Origin: Papio anubis
Lineage: Eukaryota > Chordata > Mammalia > Primates > Cercopithecidae
NCBI RefSeq assembly: GCF_008728515.1
Contig: NW_022161933.1
Location: 99,375-163,374 of the forward strand
Direction: 5' to 3'
DNA: 64,000 nt
The first letter of the stretch is position 1. The number at the start of each line of letters is the position of its first letter. The position numbers and the translations under genes are program-made. A model generated the notes under the pieces. The model was not told the DNA's origin and did no database searches. It saw nothing but the letters and a program-made list of their open reading frames with translations. Below, piece by piece: positions 1-13,658 of this stretch.

Positions 1-34
1 TCTGGGATTACAGGCATGAGGCACTGCGCCCAGC
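1..34 (-). repeat. Alu remnant (head end), cut by window start
   Basis: The first bases match the 5' head of an Alu read on the minus strand: a 'gggattacaggc' box followed by an altered GAGCCACCGCGCC box and an end at 'cagcc'. The rest of the element lies outside the window. Confidence 0.85.
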
Positions 35-2500
<2,466 letters not shown>

Positions 2501-4660
2501 CTCTATTTTAATCAATATTTGGTATACGATAAAAATTACAAGGTATGGAAAGGGGCACAAATGTGACTAACAATCAAGGGAAAAGAGAATAAATATAAGC
2601 AGACCCACAGATGATATAAAGTTAGAAGACAAGGACTTTAAGAAAGATCTTCAAAGTAGATGAAAAAAGGAAAACTTCAACCAAAAATGAAAATCTATTT
2701 TAAAAATTAAATAATGATTTTATATCTGAAAAACACTATCTGCAATAAAGCAGTTGGTGGGTGGGTTTTACAACTGACTGAATACAGCAAAGTACAGATT
2801 AGTGAATTTGAATATAGGTCAGCAGAAAATATCCACACTGAAGCAGAGCATGAAAAAAATGAAATGAACAGAGCATAAGAGATATGTGGGAATTAAACAC
2901 TTTAACACAAATACAATTCCAGTTAGAATACAGTAGACAGAAAGTAAGGAGAAACAATACTTTTAGAAAAAGTTAAAAATTGCTGAGACTAGCCTAAAAC
3001 TGATACAATATATTAACATTCTGACTTGGGAAGTATGGCAAACACCACACTGGCAAAGGTGAAAAAAACCACAATCAACACTGAAAATGCTGAAAATCAA
3101 AGATAACAAGAACACTTTAATAACAGTCAGAGGGAGAAAAAGACATATCACTTTCAAAAGAAAAACAAAAAAACCTAAAGATGAGTTTTTAACACAAACT
3201 ATCAAATCCAGAAGACAATGGGACAATATGTTTAAAATACTTGAGAAAAATTATGAATCCAAGTTGCACCTTGATAAAATATCCATCTAAAAATGAAGGC
3301 ACCCATGTGTGCCACTTGTGAACTCAAAGATTGGCTCAACCAAGGCCTGCTACAACTATAGTCGGTGCGCAAACAGGGAGTCTGAGGGCCTGAGGGCTGG
3401 CCCACCCAGTGCGTACCACAAATGATGACCTCATGAACTCCAGTGGTAAGGCCACCATGTGCCTCCAATAACCACCCAGGAGCCCAAGAACCAACCCATT
3501 GCTAACACTGCCAGCAACTGTGCACAACCCTTACGAGCCAAAGAACAACCCAACAAATATCCCTGTCCCCAGACAAGTCTTGTCGCTGACTCCATGAACA
3601 ACCTCACCTGAACCCTCTTGGGAAACTGCAGACACTGCTAACATTATTTACAGCCAAAGTAATCATACAGAGACTACACTAATGCAACCACCTGAACCAA
3701 AGCCAAAACACTCTACCCAAATGACACTATAGATATGACTACAGAAAAAAGTTTGCCTAAAAAAGCGAATCCAGAAAACTGAAAGAAGAAATTGCTAAAC
3801 ATATACACAGTTATAAATGTAGGGATGCAAGACACACGAAAAAGGAAATATGACACTGCCACAGAAATACAATAATTATCCAATAACAGAGCCCCCAAAA
3901 GAAAATCTATGAAATACCTGCAAAAAATTTAAATAATAACCTTTCAAAACTCAGTAGATACAAAAGAACACAGACAGAAAATATACATAAATCAGAAAAA
4001 AAAAACAACCTGGTGATCTAAATGAGAAATTAAATAGAATGTCGTAAAAAACAACAACTAAACAGAAATTCTGGAACTGAAGAATTCAACAATTAAAATA
4101 CAAAAATACACTTGAAAGCTTCAACAATCAAACAGATCAAGCAGAAAATAATTTTAGTACTTGAAGACGGGTTTTTAAAAATAACCCAGTCAGACAAAAG
4201 GAAAAAAAAGATTAAAAAAAAATGAATAAACCTTTATGACATGGGAAACCATCAAGTAAATATTCACATTTTGTGAATTATAGAAGGAAATGAGTGTAGA
4301 AAAGGCATAGAAAACTTATTTGGTAAAATAATAGCTGACAACTTCCCAAAGCTTGAGAGAGAGACATCAAGATCCAGAAAGGTCAAATATCCCCAAAATA
4401 CTCAACTCAAAAATGTCATCTCTGAGACACATATCTCTCAAACTGCCAAGAGTCAAAGACAAAGAAATAATTCTAAAAACAGCAAAAAGCATCAAGTTAC
4501 ATATAAGGGAATCCCCTTCAGACTAAGAGCAGATTTCTCAGCAGAACGATTATAAGCCAAGAGAGAAAAAAAAAATGGTTTAAGCAAAGTACTAGAACAA
4601 AAAAACCCTACTGATTAATAATACTATACCCAACAAAGTTACCTTCAAAAATGTGCATCC

Positions 4661-4750
4661 AAATGGATCTAAAGAGGGCTTACAGACCATATTTGGTCCA
4701 ACTGTAGCTGTTGGACCAAATACGGTCTGTAAACCATTTTGGATCCATTT
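4661..4750. repeat. 90-bp imperfect palindrome (hairpin) at an L1 deletion junction
   Basis: The left arm 4661-4702 and right arm 4710-4750 are reverse complements with few mismatches, around a 7-nt loop (TGTAGCT). Both arms contain a form of 'ggatc...acagacc...ttggtccaac'. ORF1 C-terminal sequence ends just before it and ORF2 endonuclease sequence begins just after, so it sits where about 0.9 kb of the L1 is absent. It is not the MADE1 hairpin. Confidence 0.85.
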
Positions 4751-7021
4751 ATTGACATCAGCACACAGAACATTCTACAAGATAGACCATATGTTAGGCC
4801 ACAAGACTGGCCTCAAGAAATTTTCAAAAATCAGTATCATATCAAGTGTCTTCTCAAACTATAATAAAGTAGAATCAGAAATCAGTCACAAGAGGAACTT
4901 CTGAAATTCTACAAATACATGGAAATCAAACCATTAATAAGATTAATAAAGAAAAAAAGAGAAAAGACCCTGAGAAACTTATGGTTCAATGAAGAAATTT
5001 AAAAAGACCAAAAAATTTCTTGAAACAAATTAATATAGACACAGCATGCCAAAAACTTATAGTGTACTGAAAAGTAGTACTAAAAGGGAAGTTTACAGCA
5101 ATAAACACTTAAAACGATTTGAACAATTTCACTTTATCAATCTGACAAAGCATCTCAAGAAACCAGACAAGGAAGAACAAGCCAAACCTAAAGTAAGAAG
5201 GAAAGATTAGAGCAGAAGTAAATAGAGACAAAAACCCACAAAGGAGCACATGAAACATTGGTTTTATGAAAAGATAAACTATATTTACAAACCAGTAGCT
5301 AAACTAATCAAGAAAAAAGGAAGACCCAAGTAAGTAAAATCAGAAATAAAAAATGAGACATTACAACTGATACAACAGAAATACAAAGGATCACTAGAAA
5401 TTATTATGAACAACTACACACTAAGAAATTAGAAAACTTATATTAAATGGATACATTCTTGGACACATATAACCTCACAAATTAAATCAGGAAGAAACAG
5501 AAAACCAGAACAGATCAATAATGAGTAACGAGATTAAATCAGCAATAAAAAAGTCTCCCAACAAAAAGCCTAGGACCAAAAAGCTTTAAAAAAAGCACAC
5601 CTATTTTGCTGAAACTCTTCCAAAAAATTAAAAAGGTGGAAACTCTCCCTAATTCATTCTATGAGGTCAGCAGTACCCAGATACCAAAACCAAACAAGGA
5701 TGCAACAACAATCACAAAGAAAACTAGAGGTCAATAGCCATGATTAGCATAGATGTAAAAATCCTCAACAAAATACTAGGAATCTGAATCCAACGGCACA
5801 ACAGAAAAAAAAATACACTATGACTGAGTGGAATTTATCCCAGGTATGCAAGGATGGTTCAACATATGAAAATCAATAGATGTGCTACATCACATCAACA
5901 GAATGATAAGACGAAAAACAAATCATATGATCATCTCAAATACAAAGAAAGCATCTGATAAAATTCAACTCCCTTGATAATAAACACTCTAAAAAATTAA
6001 GTATAGAAAGATTATACCTAAACACAATAAAGGCCAAATATGAAAAAAACCCAGCCAACATCACACTGAATGGAGAAAAGCTAAAAGCCTTTCTTTTAAG
6101 AACCAGAACAAGAAAATATATACTTTTACAACTTGTATTTAAGATAGAACTGGAATTCCTTATAAGAAAAATTAGGCCACAAAAGGAAATAAAGTTCATC
6201 TAAATTAGAAAAGAGAAAGGCAAATTGTCCCTTTTTGCAGATGACATAATCTTACATGTAAAAAATCCTAAAGATTCCTCAAAAAACTCTAGGAAGAAAA
6301 ATAATAGAAACTGGGGATTCCAAAATGGGGAGGTTGGGGTGGAAAAACTACCTATTGGGTAAAATATTCACTAGTCAGATGATGGGTAAACTAGAAACCC
6401 AAATCCCACCACTATACAATATATATATGTAACAAACCTGCACATATCCCTCCTGAATCTAGAAAAGGATAAAATATCTTAGAACTGCTAAACAAATTCG
6501 GTAAAGTTGCAGGATACAAAATCAACATGCAAAAATCACTGATGTTTTTATAGAATAACGAACTAGCTGAAAAAAAAAAGAGGAAAGCAATCCCATTTGC
6601 AATCAATACCTGCTAAAAAGAATAAAATACCTAAATGGTGTTGGAAAATTGGATATTTATATGCAGAAGAATGAAAGTAGATCCTCCTCATCACAAAAAA
6701 ATCAACTCAAAATGGATTAAAGATTTAAACCTGAGACCTGAAATTACAAAATAACTACAAGAAAGCATATAAGAAATGCTAGGCAAATATTTTAAAGATT
6801 TTAAAGGCACAGGCAATTAAAAAAAATAGAAAAATGGAACTATACCAAACTAAAAAGCTTCTGTAGAGCAAAATAAGAAGATCAACAGAGTAAAGAAATA
6901 TAGTCTGTTGAATGAAAGAAAATATTTGCAAATTATTTACCTGACAAGGGAATAATGTCCAGAATATATATGGAACTCACACAACCCAACATCAAAAAAG
7001 CTGATTAAAAACTGGAAAAAG

Positions 7022-7326
7022 AGGCCGGGAGCAGTGATTCACGCCTGCAATCTCAGTACTTTAGGAGGCCAAGGCAGGTAGATCACGAGGTCAAGAGACC
7101 GAGATCATCCTGGCCAACGGGGTGAAACCCCATCTCTACTAAAAATACAAAAATTAGCCGGGCATGGTGGTGCGTGCCTGTAGTCCCCAGCTACTCAGGA
7201 GGCTGAGGCAGGAGAATCGCTCGAACTCTGGAGGCAGAGGTTGCAGTGAGCTGATAACGAGCCATTCGACTCCAGCATGGGCAACGAGTAAAACTCCGTC
7301 GCAAAAAACAAAAACAAAAACAAAAA
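7022..7326 (+). repeat. Alu in the L1MA/MB-like element
   Basis: Dimeric Alu from 'ggccgggagcagtg' to an interrupted A-rich tail, inserted into L1 ORF2 sequence. The flanks repeat: a form of 'actggaaaaag' ends at 7021 and 'actgggaaaag' follows the tail at 7330-7340. Confidence 0.95.
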
Positions 7327-8080
7327 GAAACTGGGAAAAGAATCTGAATAGACATCTCAGAAGAAGACATACAAATAGCCAACAAATACATGAATGAATG
7401 CTCAACATCCCTAGCCATCAGGGAAACATAAACCAAAACTGCAATGAGGTATCGTCTCACCCCAGTCAGAATGGCTACTATAAAAGACCAAAGATAACAT
7501 ATGCTGGTGACGACGAAGAGAAACAAGAACTTATGCATTGTTTGTGGGTATGTAAATTAGTACGGCCATTATGAAAAACAGTATGGAGATTCCTCAAAAA
7601 GTAAAAATATAATTACCATCTGATCCAGCAATCACACTAATAGGCATTTATGAAAAAGCAAGGAAATCAGGTATGTCAAAGGGATACTTATACTCCCATG
7701 TTTACTACAGCATGATTCACAATATCCAAGATATGGAATCAAACTAAACATACATCAACAGATGAATGGATAACGAGAATGATGTGGCATATATACAAAA
7801 TTGATTGCTATTCAATCATAAAAATAACGGAGAGAGAGAGAATTAAATCCAGTCATAGACAGCAACATGGATCAGCCTGGAGGACCTTATGTTATGTCAA
7901 ATAAGTCAGAAAGATAAATACTGCAATGTTCTCAGGCATATGTAGTATCCATTAAAAAGAAAAAGAGGTTATAGAAGTAGAGAGTAGAATTATGGTTGCG
8001 AGGCTTAGAAGGGGAGTGGGTAGGGAAGGATGGGAAGAGGCTGGTTAATGAACATAAACTTAAAGCTAGATAAGAGTAAG

Positions 8081-8359
8081 GACTGGGCGCAGTGACTCAC
8101 ACCCGTAATCCCAGCACTTTGGGAGGCCGAGGCAGGCGGATCACGATGTCAGGAGATAGAGACCATCCTGGCTAACGTGGTAAAACTCCGTCTCTACTAA
8201 AAATACAAAAAATTAGCCGGGTGTGGTGGCGGGCGCCTATAGTCTGAGGCAAGAGAATGGCATGAACCTGGGAGGTGGAGCTTGTAGTGAGCCAAGATCG
8301 TGCCACTGCACTCCAGCCTGGGCAACACAGCAAGACACCCTCTCAAAAAAAAAAAAAAA
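8081..8359 (+). repeat. Alu in the L1 3' UTR, with a small internal deletion
   Basis: Alu starting 'gactgggcgcagtg' and ending in a 15-A tail. The right monomer lacks the usual 'cagctactcgggaggctgag' portion (near 8240-8250). Flanking copies of '(g/a)gagtaag' at 8073-8080 and 8362-8369 are its target-site duplication. Confidence 0.93.
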
Positions 8360-8697
8360 TTGGAGTAAGTTCTAGCCTTTATAGTACTGTAGTATAAATA
8401 TGGTTGACTAGAATTTATTGTATATTTTCAAAAAACTAGAAGAGAAGTTTTGAATGCTCACAGTAAAAAGAAATGCTAAGTGTTTGAGATTATGGATATG
8501 CTAAATACCCTGATTTTATAATTACACACTGTGTAAATGTATTGAAATATCACTCTGTAGACCATAAATATGTACAATTACTATATATCAGCTAAAAATA
8601 AAGGCAAAATGTGAAGGTGAAATAAAGACTTTCTAGGAGAGTAAAAAAATTGGCTAATTTGCTGCCAGGAGCCCTGACATACAAGAAATGTTAAAAG

Positions 8698-8823
8698 AAG
8701 TTCTTCAGAAAGAAGAAAAATGATTATCAGTCAGAAACTAAGATATTCTTAAATAAAAAGAAGTTCTTCAGAAAGAAGAAAAATGATTATCAGTCAGAAA
8801 ATAAGATATTCTTAAATAAAGTG
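8698..8823. repeat. 63-bp tandem duplication in the old L1M
   Basis: Two adjacent copies, 8698-8760 and 8761-8823, begin 'aagttcttcagaaagaag' and end 'cttaaataaa'. I see one mismatch (C against A in 'cagaaa(c/a)taag'). The duplicated sequence is the ORF1 3' end and following spacer of the host L1M, so the duplication arose after the L1 inserted. Confidence 0.95.
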
Positions 8824-9119
8824 CATTAGAGAACAAATAAATGAAGGTAAAGTAAAAACTTTTCTTTTTCCTAATTTATCTAACATAAGTTTGTTCAAAA
8901 TAGTAATAGCAACAATGTATATGATTATGTAGGCTTATATATACACATATTCTTCTGCATGTTTTATAAAGTTAAATGAATTTCAGTAAGGATACACTGG
9001 GTGGAAGAGAGGAATTAGGATTATTTTCTCATACTACTTGTAAATATAGTGTTATTGGACTTGGTTTAGTTGAAATGTATATTAAAAACTCTAGGATGAC
9101 CATTAAAAAATAAAAACAG

Positions 9120-9417
9120 GCAGGGCGTGGTGGCTCATGCCTGTATTTCCAGCACTTTGGGAGGCCGAGGTGGGCAGATCATGAAGTCAGGAGATCAAGA
9201 CCATCCTGGCTAACACAGTGAAACCCCGTTTCTACTAAAAATACAAAAAGTTATCTGGGCGTGGTGGCACGCACCAGTAGTCCCAGCTACTAAGGAGGCT
9301 GAGGCAGGAGAATCGCTTGAACCCAGGAGGTGGAGGTTGCAGTAAGCCGAGATCACGCCACTGTACTCCAGCCTGGGCGACAGAGCCAGACTCTGAGTCA
9401 AAAAAATAATAAAAATA
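9120..9417 (+). repeat. Alu with 15-bp target-site duplication
   Basis: Full dimeric Alu, starting 'gcagggcgtggtggctcatg' with an A-rich interrupted tail. The direct repeat 'aaaaaataaaaacag' occurs at 9105-9119 and 9418-9432. It interrupts the L1M inter-ORF region. Confidence 0.95.
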
Positions 9418-10860
9418 AAAAAATAAAAACAGAGGCATAACTGATACGCTATGACAAAAGAGAAATTCAAATTATATAAAATATTTAATTAGAAACACAA
9501 AAGGCAGAAGAGTAGGAGACAAAACAAGAACAAAGGTCAAAGGCAACAAATAAAAACGTTTAAAATATGGTAGATATTAATTCACCTACATCAATAATGA
9601 TGTTGAATGTCAATGGTCCGAATGTAACAATTAAAAAACAGAGATTTGTCAGGGTAGATTAAAAAAATAAGGTCCAACTATATGTTTGGTACCAAAAAAT
9701 CCACTTCAAATATAAAAATACTTACAGATAAAAGTGAAAGGATAGAGAAAGAAATGCCATGCTAACACTAATCAAAAGGAAGTGAGAGTAGCTATATTAA
9801 TTGCAGACAGCAGATTTCAAAGCAAGAAAAGTTTTGAGGCATAAAGAGTGGCAATATATTACAATAAAGGGATGAATTTTCCAAGAAAAAATAACAGTCT
9901 TTAGCACATATACACCTAACAACGGAACATTAAAATACACGAGGAAAAAACTGATAGAAGTGCAAGGAGTAATAGATGAAACCCCTATTATAGTTGGAGA
10001 CTAACAATCCTCTATCATAAATGAACAAATCCCACAAGAAAAAAATCAATAGGGATATAGCTGAACTCAACAGCACTAATAATCAATTTGATATACTCTC
10101 ATCTATTGACGACTTCATCCAATGAGAGCAGAATACACATTATTCTCAAACTAACATGGAACATTCACCAAAACCGACCACATTCACATCTTCCCACAAA
10201 ATTATAGTGTTGGCTCTCAGACCATAATGGAATTAAACTAGAAATCAGTAACAGGAGAATAAAAGAAGTATCCCTGAATACCTATAGATTAAACAAAACA
10301 CTTCTAAAGAACAGGTCAAAAATAAATCTGAAAATATATTTAGAAATATTTTTATTTAAATAATTATACCATAATTTATCAAAATGTAAAGAAGGCAGTA
10401 AAAGCAGTGCTTAGAGGGAAATTTATAACATTGAATGCATATATTAGAAAAGAAGAAATATTTAAAATTAATAATCTAAGCCTCCACTTTAGCAAACTAG
10501 AAATATGAGAGCAAATTAAATCCAAATTAAGCAGAAGCAAAGAACAAAAATTTGAGCAGAAATCAATGCAACTGAAAATGGGAAATCTAAGGAGAAAAAT
10601 GAATGAAACCAAAAGGTGATTCTTTGATAAAATCAATACACCTCTCAACAAGTTCACTGAAAGCACAAATCACGAATATCAGAAACAAAGAGGAAACATC
10701 ACTGCAGATGTCATAGACATTAAAGGGATAATAAAGGAATATTATGAACAAGACATGAATCAAGAATTTGATAATCTTGATGGAATAAACCAATTCTTTA
10801 AAGACACTATCAAAGTTCACAAAAGAAACAGTTTGAATCAATAATTAATAAAGTCTTTAC

Positions 10861-12170
10861 ATATATTTAAAAATTCAAAAAGATAAACTGATGTAAAGAT
10901 TTCATGTTATTAACGTAAACAGTCTAAAATTATAAGCCAAAACAATGATTATATGCAAAACTTATGATAGTCGTTTAACAACTGTAAACATTGTTTGAAT
11001 TCTAAGTACTTTCAAGCTGTTTTATGCTGTTGAAAGTTAACACATTCTTATTCTGACAAAAGGTAAAGAAGCAAAATCTCCTTTCCTGACAAACAGGCAG
11101 CAGATACATTTTCTAGGCTCAAATTACATTTCCAGCCAAATTTTTTGGACCTAACGCAAACTGAAAGGAAACTTCCCTTTAACTTTACAACTGAGAACTT
11201 TCTACTTCTTATCTTCATTAAGTGATTAATCTGCAATGTAATGACATGCTCAAAGGCATGAAAATCTAACAGAATTCTAAAAATGTATCCCAAATGGTTA
11301 ACATGCCAAGTTAAATCAAGATAATGGATCAAGATTAGTATGTACCAATAACAATTTCCATGAAAAGATATTTGCAAGGATAAAACACTCCATACAGATT
11401 AGCATTAACAGATGAACATGTGCAACTGATTTTGACGACAGGGAACACAAACTATAAACCCTACTAACTATAAACTCTAAACTGTTATCATCTCCACCAT
11501 CTTTCATTCTTCATATTAGTAAACACAAATTATAAACATCGTACTCCATTACTATTAGTAAATTTTGATTTCATAAATCAAAAAAATCTGAGAAAATTTG
11601 TTTTCTGTCTTGTAAGTACCTAGGCACAATTCTCAATTTTGCCTCTTGGCCCACAAAACCTAAAATATTTAACATACGGCTTTTTTTTTTTTTTTTTTTT
11701 TTTTTTTTTGAGATGAGGTCTTGCTCTGTTGCCCAGACTAGAGTGCAGTGGTGTGATCTTGGCTCACTGCAACCTCCATCTCCTAGGCTCAAGTGATCCT
11801 TATGCCTCAGCTTCCCAAGTAGCTGGGACCACAGACGTTCACCACCATGCCCAGCTAAATTTTTCTGTATTTTTGTTAAGACCGGGTTTCGCTGTTGCTC
11901 AGGCTGGTTTGAACTTCTAAGCTCAAGCAATCCACCCACCTCGGCCTCCCAAAGTGCTGGGATTACAGGCGTGAGCCACTGTACCTGGCAGAAAAAGTTT
12001 ACTAACCACTTTTTGACAAGAACCAGTAAAATTATGAGGCATTCTAGAGAGCCAGTTAATACTGTAATTTCTGACACATGCATGAATTTAGCATATACCT
12101 ATGACTTTCCAGAGAGGATGCAAATTGATTTATGATCTCCTCCACTGTTTTATGTTTCTGGTGAAAGCAT
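10861..12170. other. Non-L1 interval between two old L1Ms
   Basis: Apart from the Alu at 11681-11989 I recognise nothing here. A minus-strand frame (about 11048-11377) runs through sequence with a moderate acceptor near 11150-11170 but no good donor, so I do not call an exon. Confidence 0.5.
11681..11989 (-). repeat. Alu, minus strand
   Basis: A 29-T tract at 11681-11709 is followed by the inverted right and left monomers, ending at 'gagccactgtacctggc'. Its divergence suggests an AluS or older element. Confidence 0.95.
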
Positions 12171-13125
12171 ATTAAAACTCAAGCTCTACATGAAATCTTC
12201 CAAACATCTTCAACCAACCCCACAAAGATTTTCCTACCAATCCTCACCAAAAGGGGTTCACTAGAGATCTACTAGGGAGCCAAAACTAAGATGCCTACAA
12301 AGCAGTAACAAGGAAAACCTTCCTCCTCACCTACCAAGGAGGCCAAGTAAAACACCCGACTTCTACCTCGACCTTGGAGCAAAGAGGTAGAGGAACTATT
12401 CTCAGATGAAGTGTCAGAATGAGACAGCTACACCAAATAATTTAAATAAAGACTACATTCTCATAAGACTCAAAATGTTCAGGTTTTATTTAAAAAATAA
12501 GTTGTCATACAAAGAATCAGGAAGATCTCAAACGGAATGAAAAAAGGCTAATGGCAGGTGCCAAGACCAAGGCAGCAGAGATGCTAGAGTTGTCTGAAAA
12601 AAATGTTAGTCTTGTCATGATAAAAATTATTCAAAAAGGAATTATAAAAACACATGAAACAAATTTTATGAGCAAAAAGTCACAGCAAAGAAAAAGAATC
12701 TTACTCAAGAAGTAGAAGATACACAGGAAGACCAAACAGAAATTTTATACCTAAAAAACACAATAACTGAAATACAAAACTTAATGGATGCGCTCAATAC
12801 TAGAATGGAAGATATATGCGAAAACAATCAGTAAGCTAGGAGATAAAACACTAAAAATCATGCAATCTGGAAAAGAAAAAATTAGTTTGGAAAAATAAAT
12901 AAAGTCCCCAAGAACTGTGAAACAATAACAAAAGAACTAAAGTTAATATCATCTGAGTGTCAAAGAAGAGGAATAAAAGGATAGGCTACATATTAAAAAA
13001 AAAATAACAACTCAACATAGAGATTCAAGAGTTTAACAAACCTGAAAGAGGGTATAGTTAATGAAACCCATACCGAGATTTATGATGGCCAAATATTCAA
13101 AAACTAAAGACAAAGGAAATATCTT

Positions 13126-13449
13126 TATTTATTTACTTATTTATTTATTTATTTTATTTAATTTTTGAGACAGAGTTTCACTCTTGTTGCCCAGGCTGGA
13201 GTACAATGGCGCGATCTCTGCTCACCGCAACCTCTGCTTCCTGGGTTCAAGCAATTCTCCCGCCTCAGCCTCCTGAGTAGGTGGGATTACAGGCATGCGC
13301 CACCACTCCCAGCTAATTTTTGTGTTTTTAGTAGAGATGGGGTTTCTCCATGTTGGCCAGGCTGGCCTAGAACTCCTGACGTCAGCTGATCCACCCGTCT
13401 TGGCCTCCCAAAGTGCTGAGGTTACAGGTGTGGGCCACCACACCTGGCC
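13126..13449 (-). repeat. Alu with (TTTA)n tail, minus strand
   Basis: The tail is the TTTA-type microsatellite at about 13126-13160, grown from the poly-A tail. The inverted Alu ends at 'ccaccacacctggcc'. A degenerate duplication flanks it: 'ggaaatatctt' at 13115-13125 and 'agaaatacctt' at 13450-13460. Confidence 0.93.
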
Positions 13450-13475
13450 AGAAATACCTTAAAAACAGCAAGAAA

Positions 13476-13658
13476 GGACCAGCCTGGGTAACATAGTCAA
13501 ACCCTGTCTGTAATCCCATCTACTCAGGAGGCTGAGGCAGGAGAATCACTTGAACCTGGGAGGCAGAGGTTGCAGTGAGCCGAGATAATGCCCATTGCAC
13601 TCCAGCCTGGGAAACAGTGCCAGACTGTCTCCCAAAAAAAAAAAAAAAAAAAAAAAAA
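13476..13658 (+). repeat. Internally deleted Alu
   Basis: It begins inside the left monomer at 'ggaccagcctgggtaacat', jumps after 'aaaccctgtc' to the right-monomer 'tgtaatcccatctactc' box, and ends in a tail of about 25 A. The missing block covers the linker and part of both monomers. Confidence 0.9.

Larger units (their letters stand above)
3300..8606 (+). mobile_element. L1MA/L1MB-like element nested in the older L1M
   Basis: The 5' untranslated region starts near 3300 with the CpG-poor, C-rich sequence typical of this L1 age class and has a diverged relative at 56.72-57.5 kb. ORF1 remnants run to about 4650 and ORF2 remnants from about 4750 to 7900. The 3' UTR has the (A/G)-rich tract and ends in 'taaatatgtacaattact...' near 8600. 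Short direct repeats flank it: 'aaaatgaagg' at 3291-3300 and 'aaaatgtgaagg' around 8606-8617. Two Alus interrupt it (7022-7326 and 8081-8359). About 0.9 kb between the end of ORF1 and the endonuclease region is missing, and that junction holds a hairpin (4661-4750). Confidence 0.75.

Noticed and set aside
4661..4750. Hairpin as a MADE1/mariner MITE
   Set aside because: The sequence does not resemble the MADE1 80-bp hairpin, and no TA duplication is evident.
11048..11170. Minus-strand open stretch after 'gtttcctttcag'
   Set aside because: No usable donor in frame; not called as an exon.
11571..12083. A 170-codon minus-strand open frame
   Set aside because: Most of it is the translated Alu at 11681-11989.
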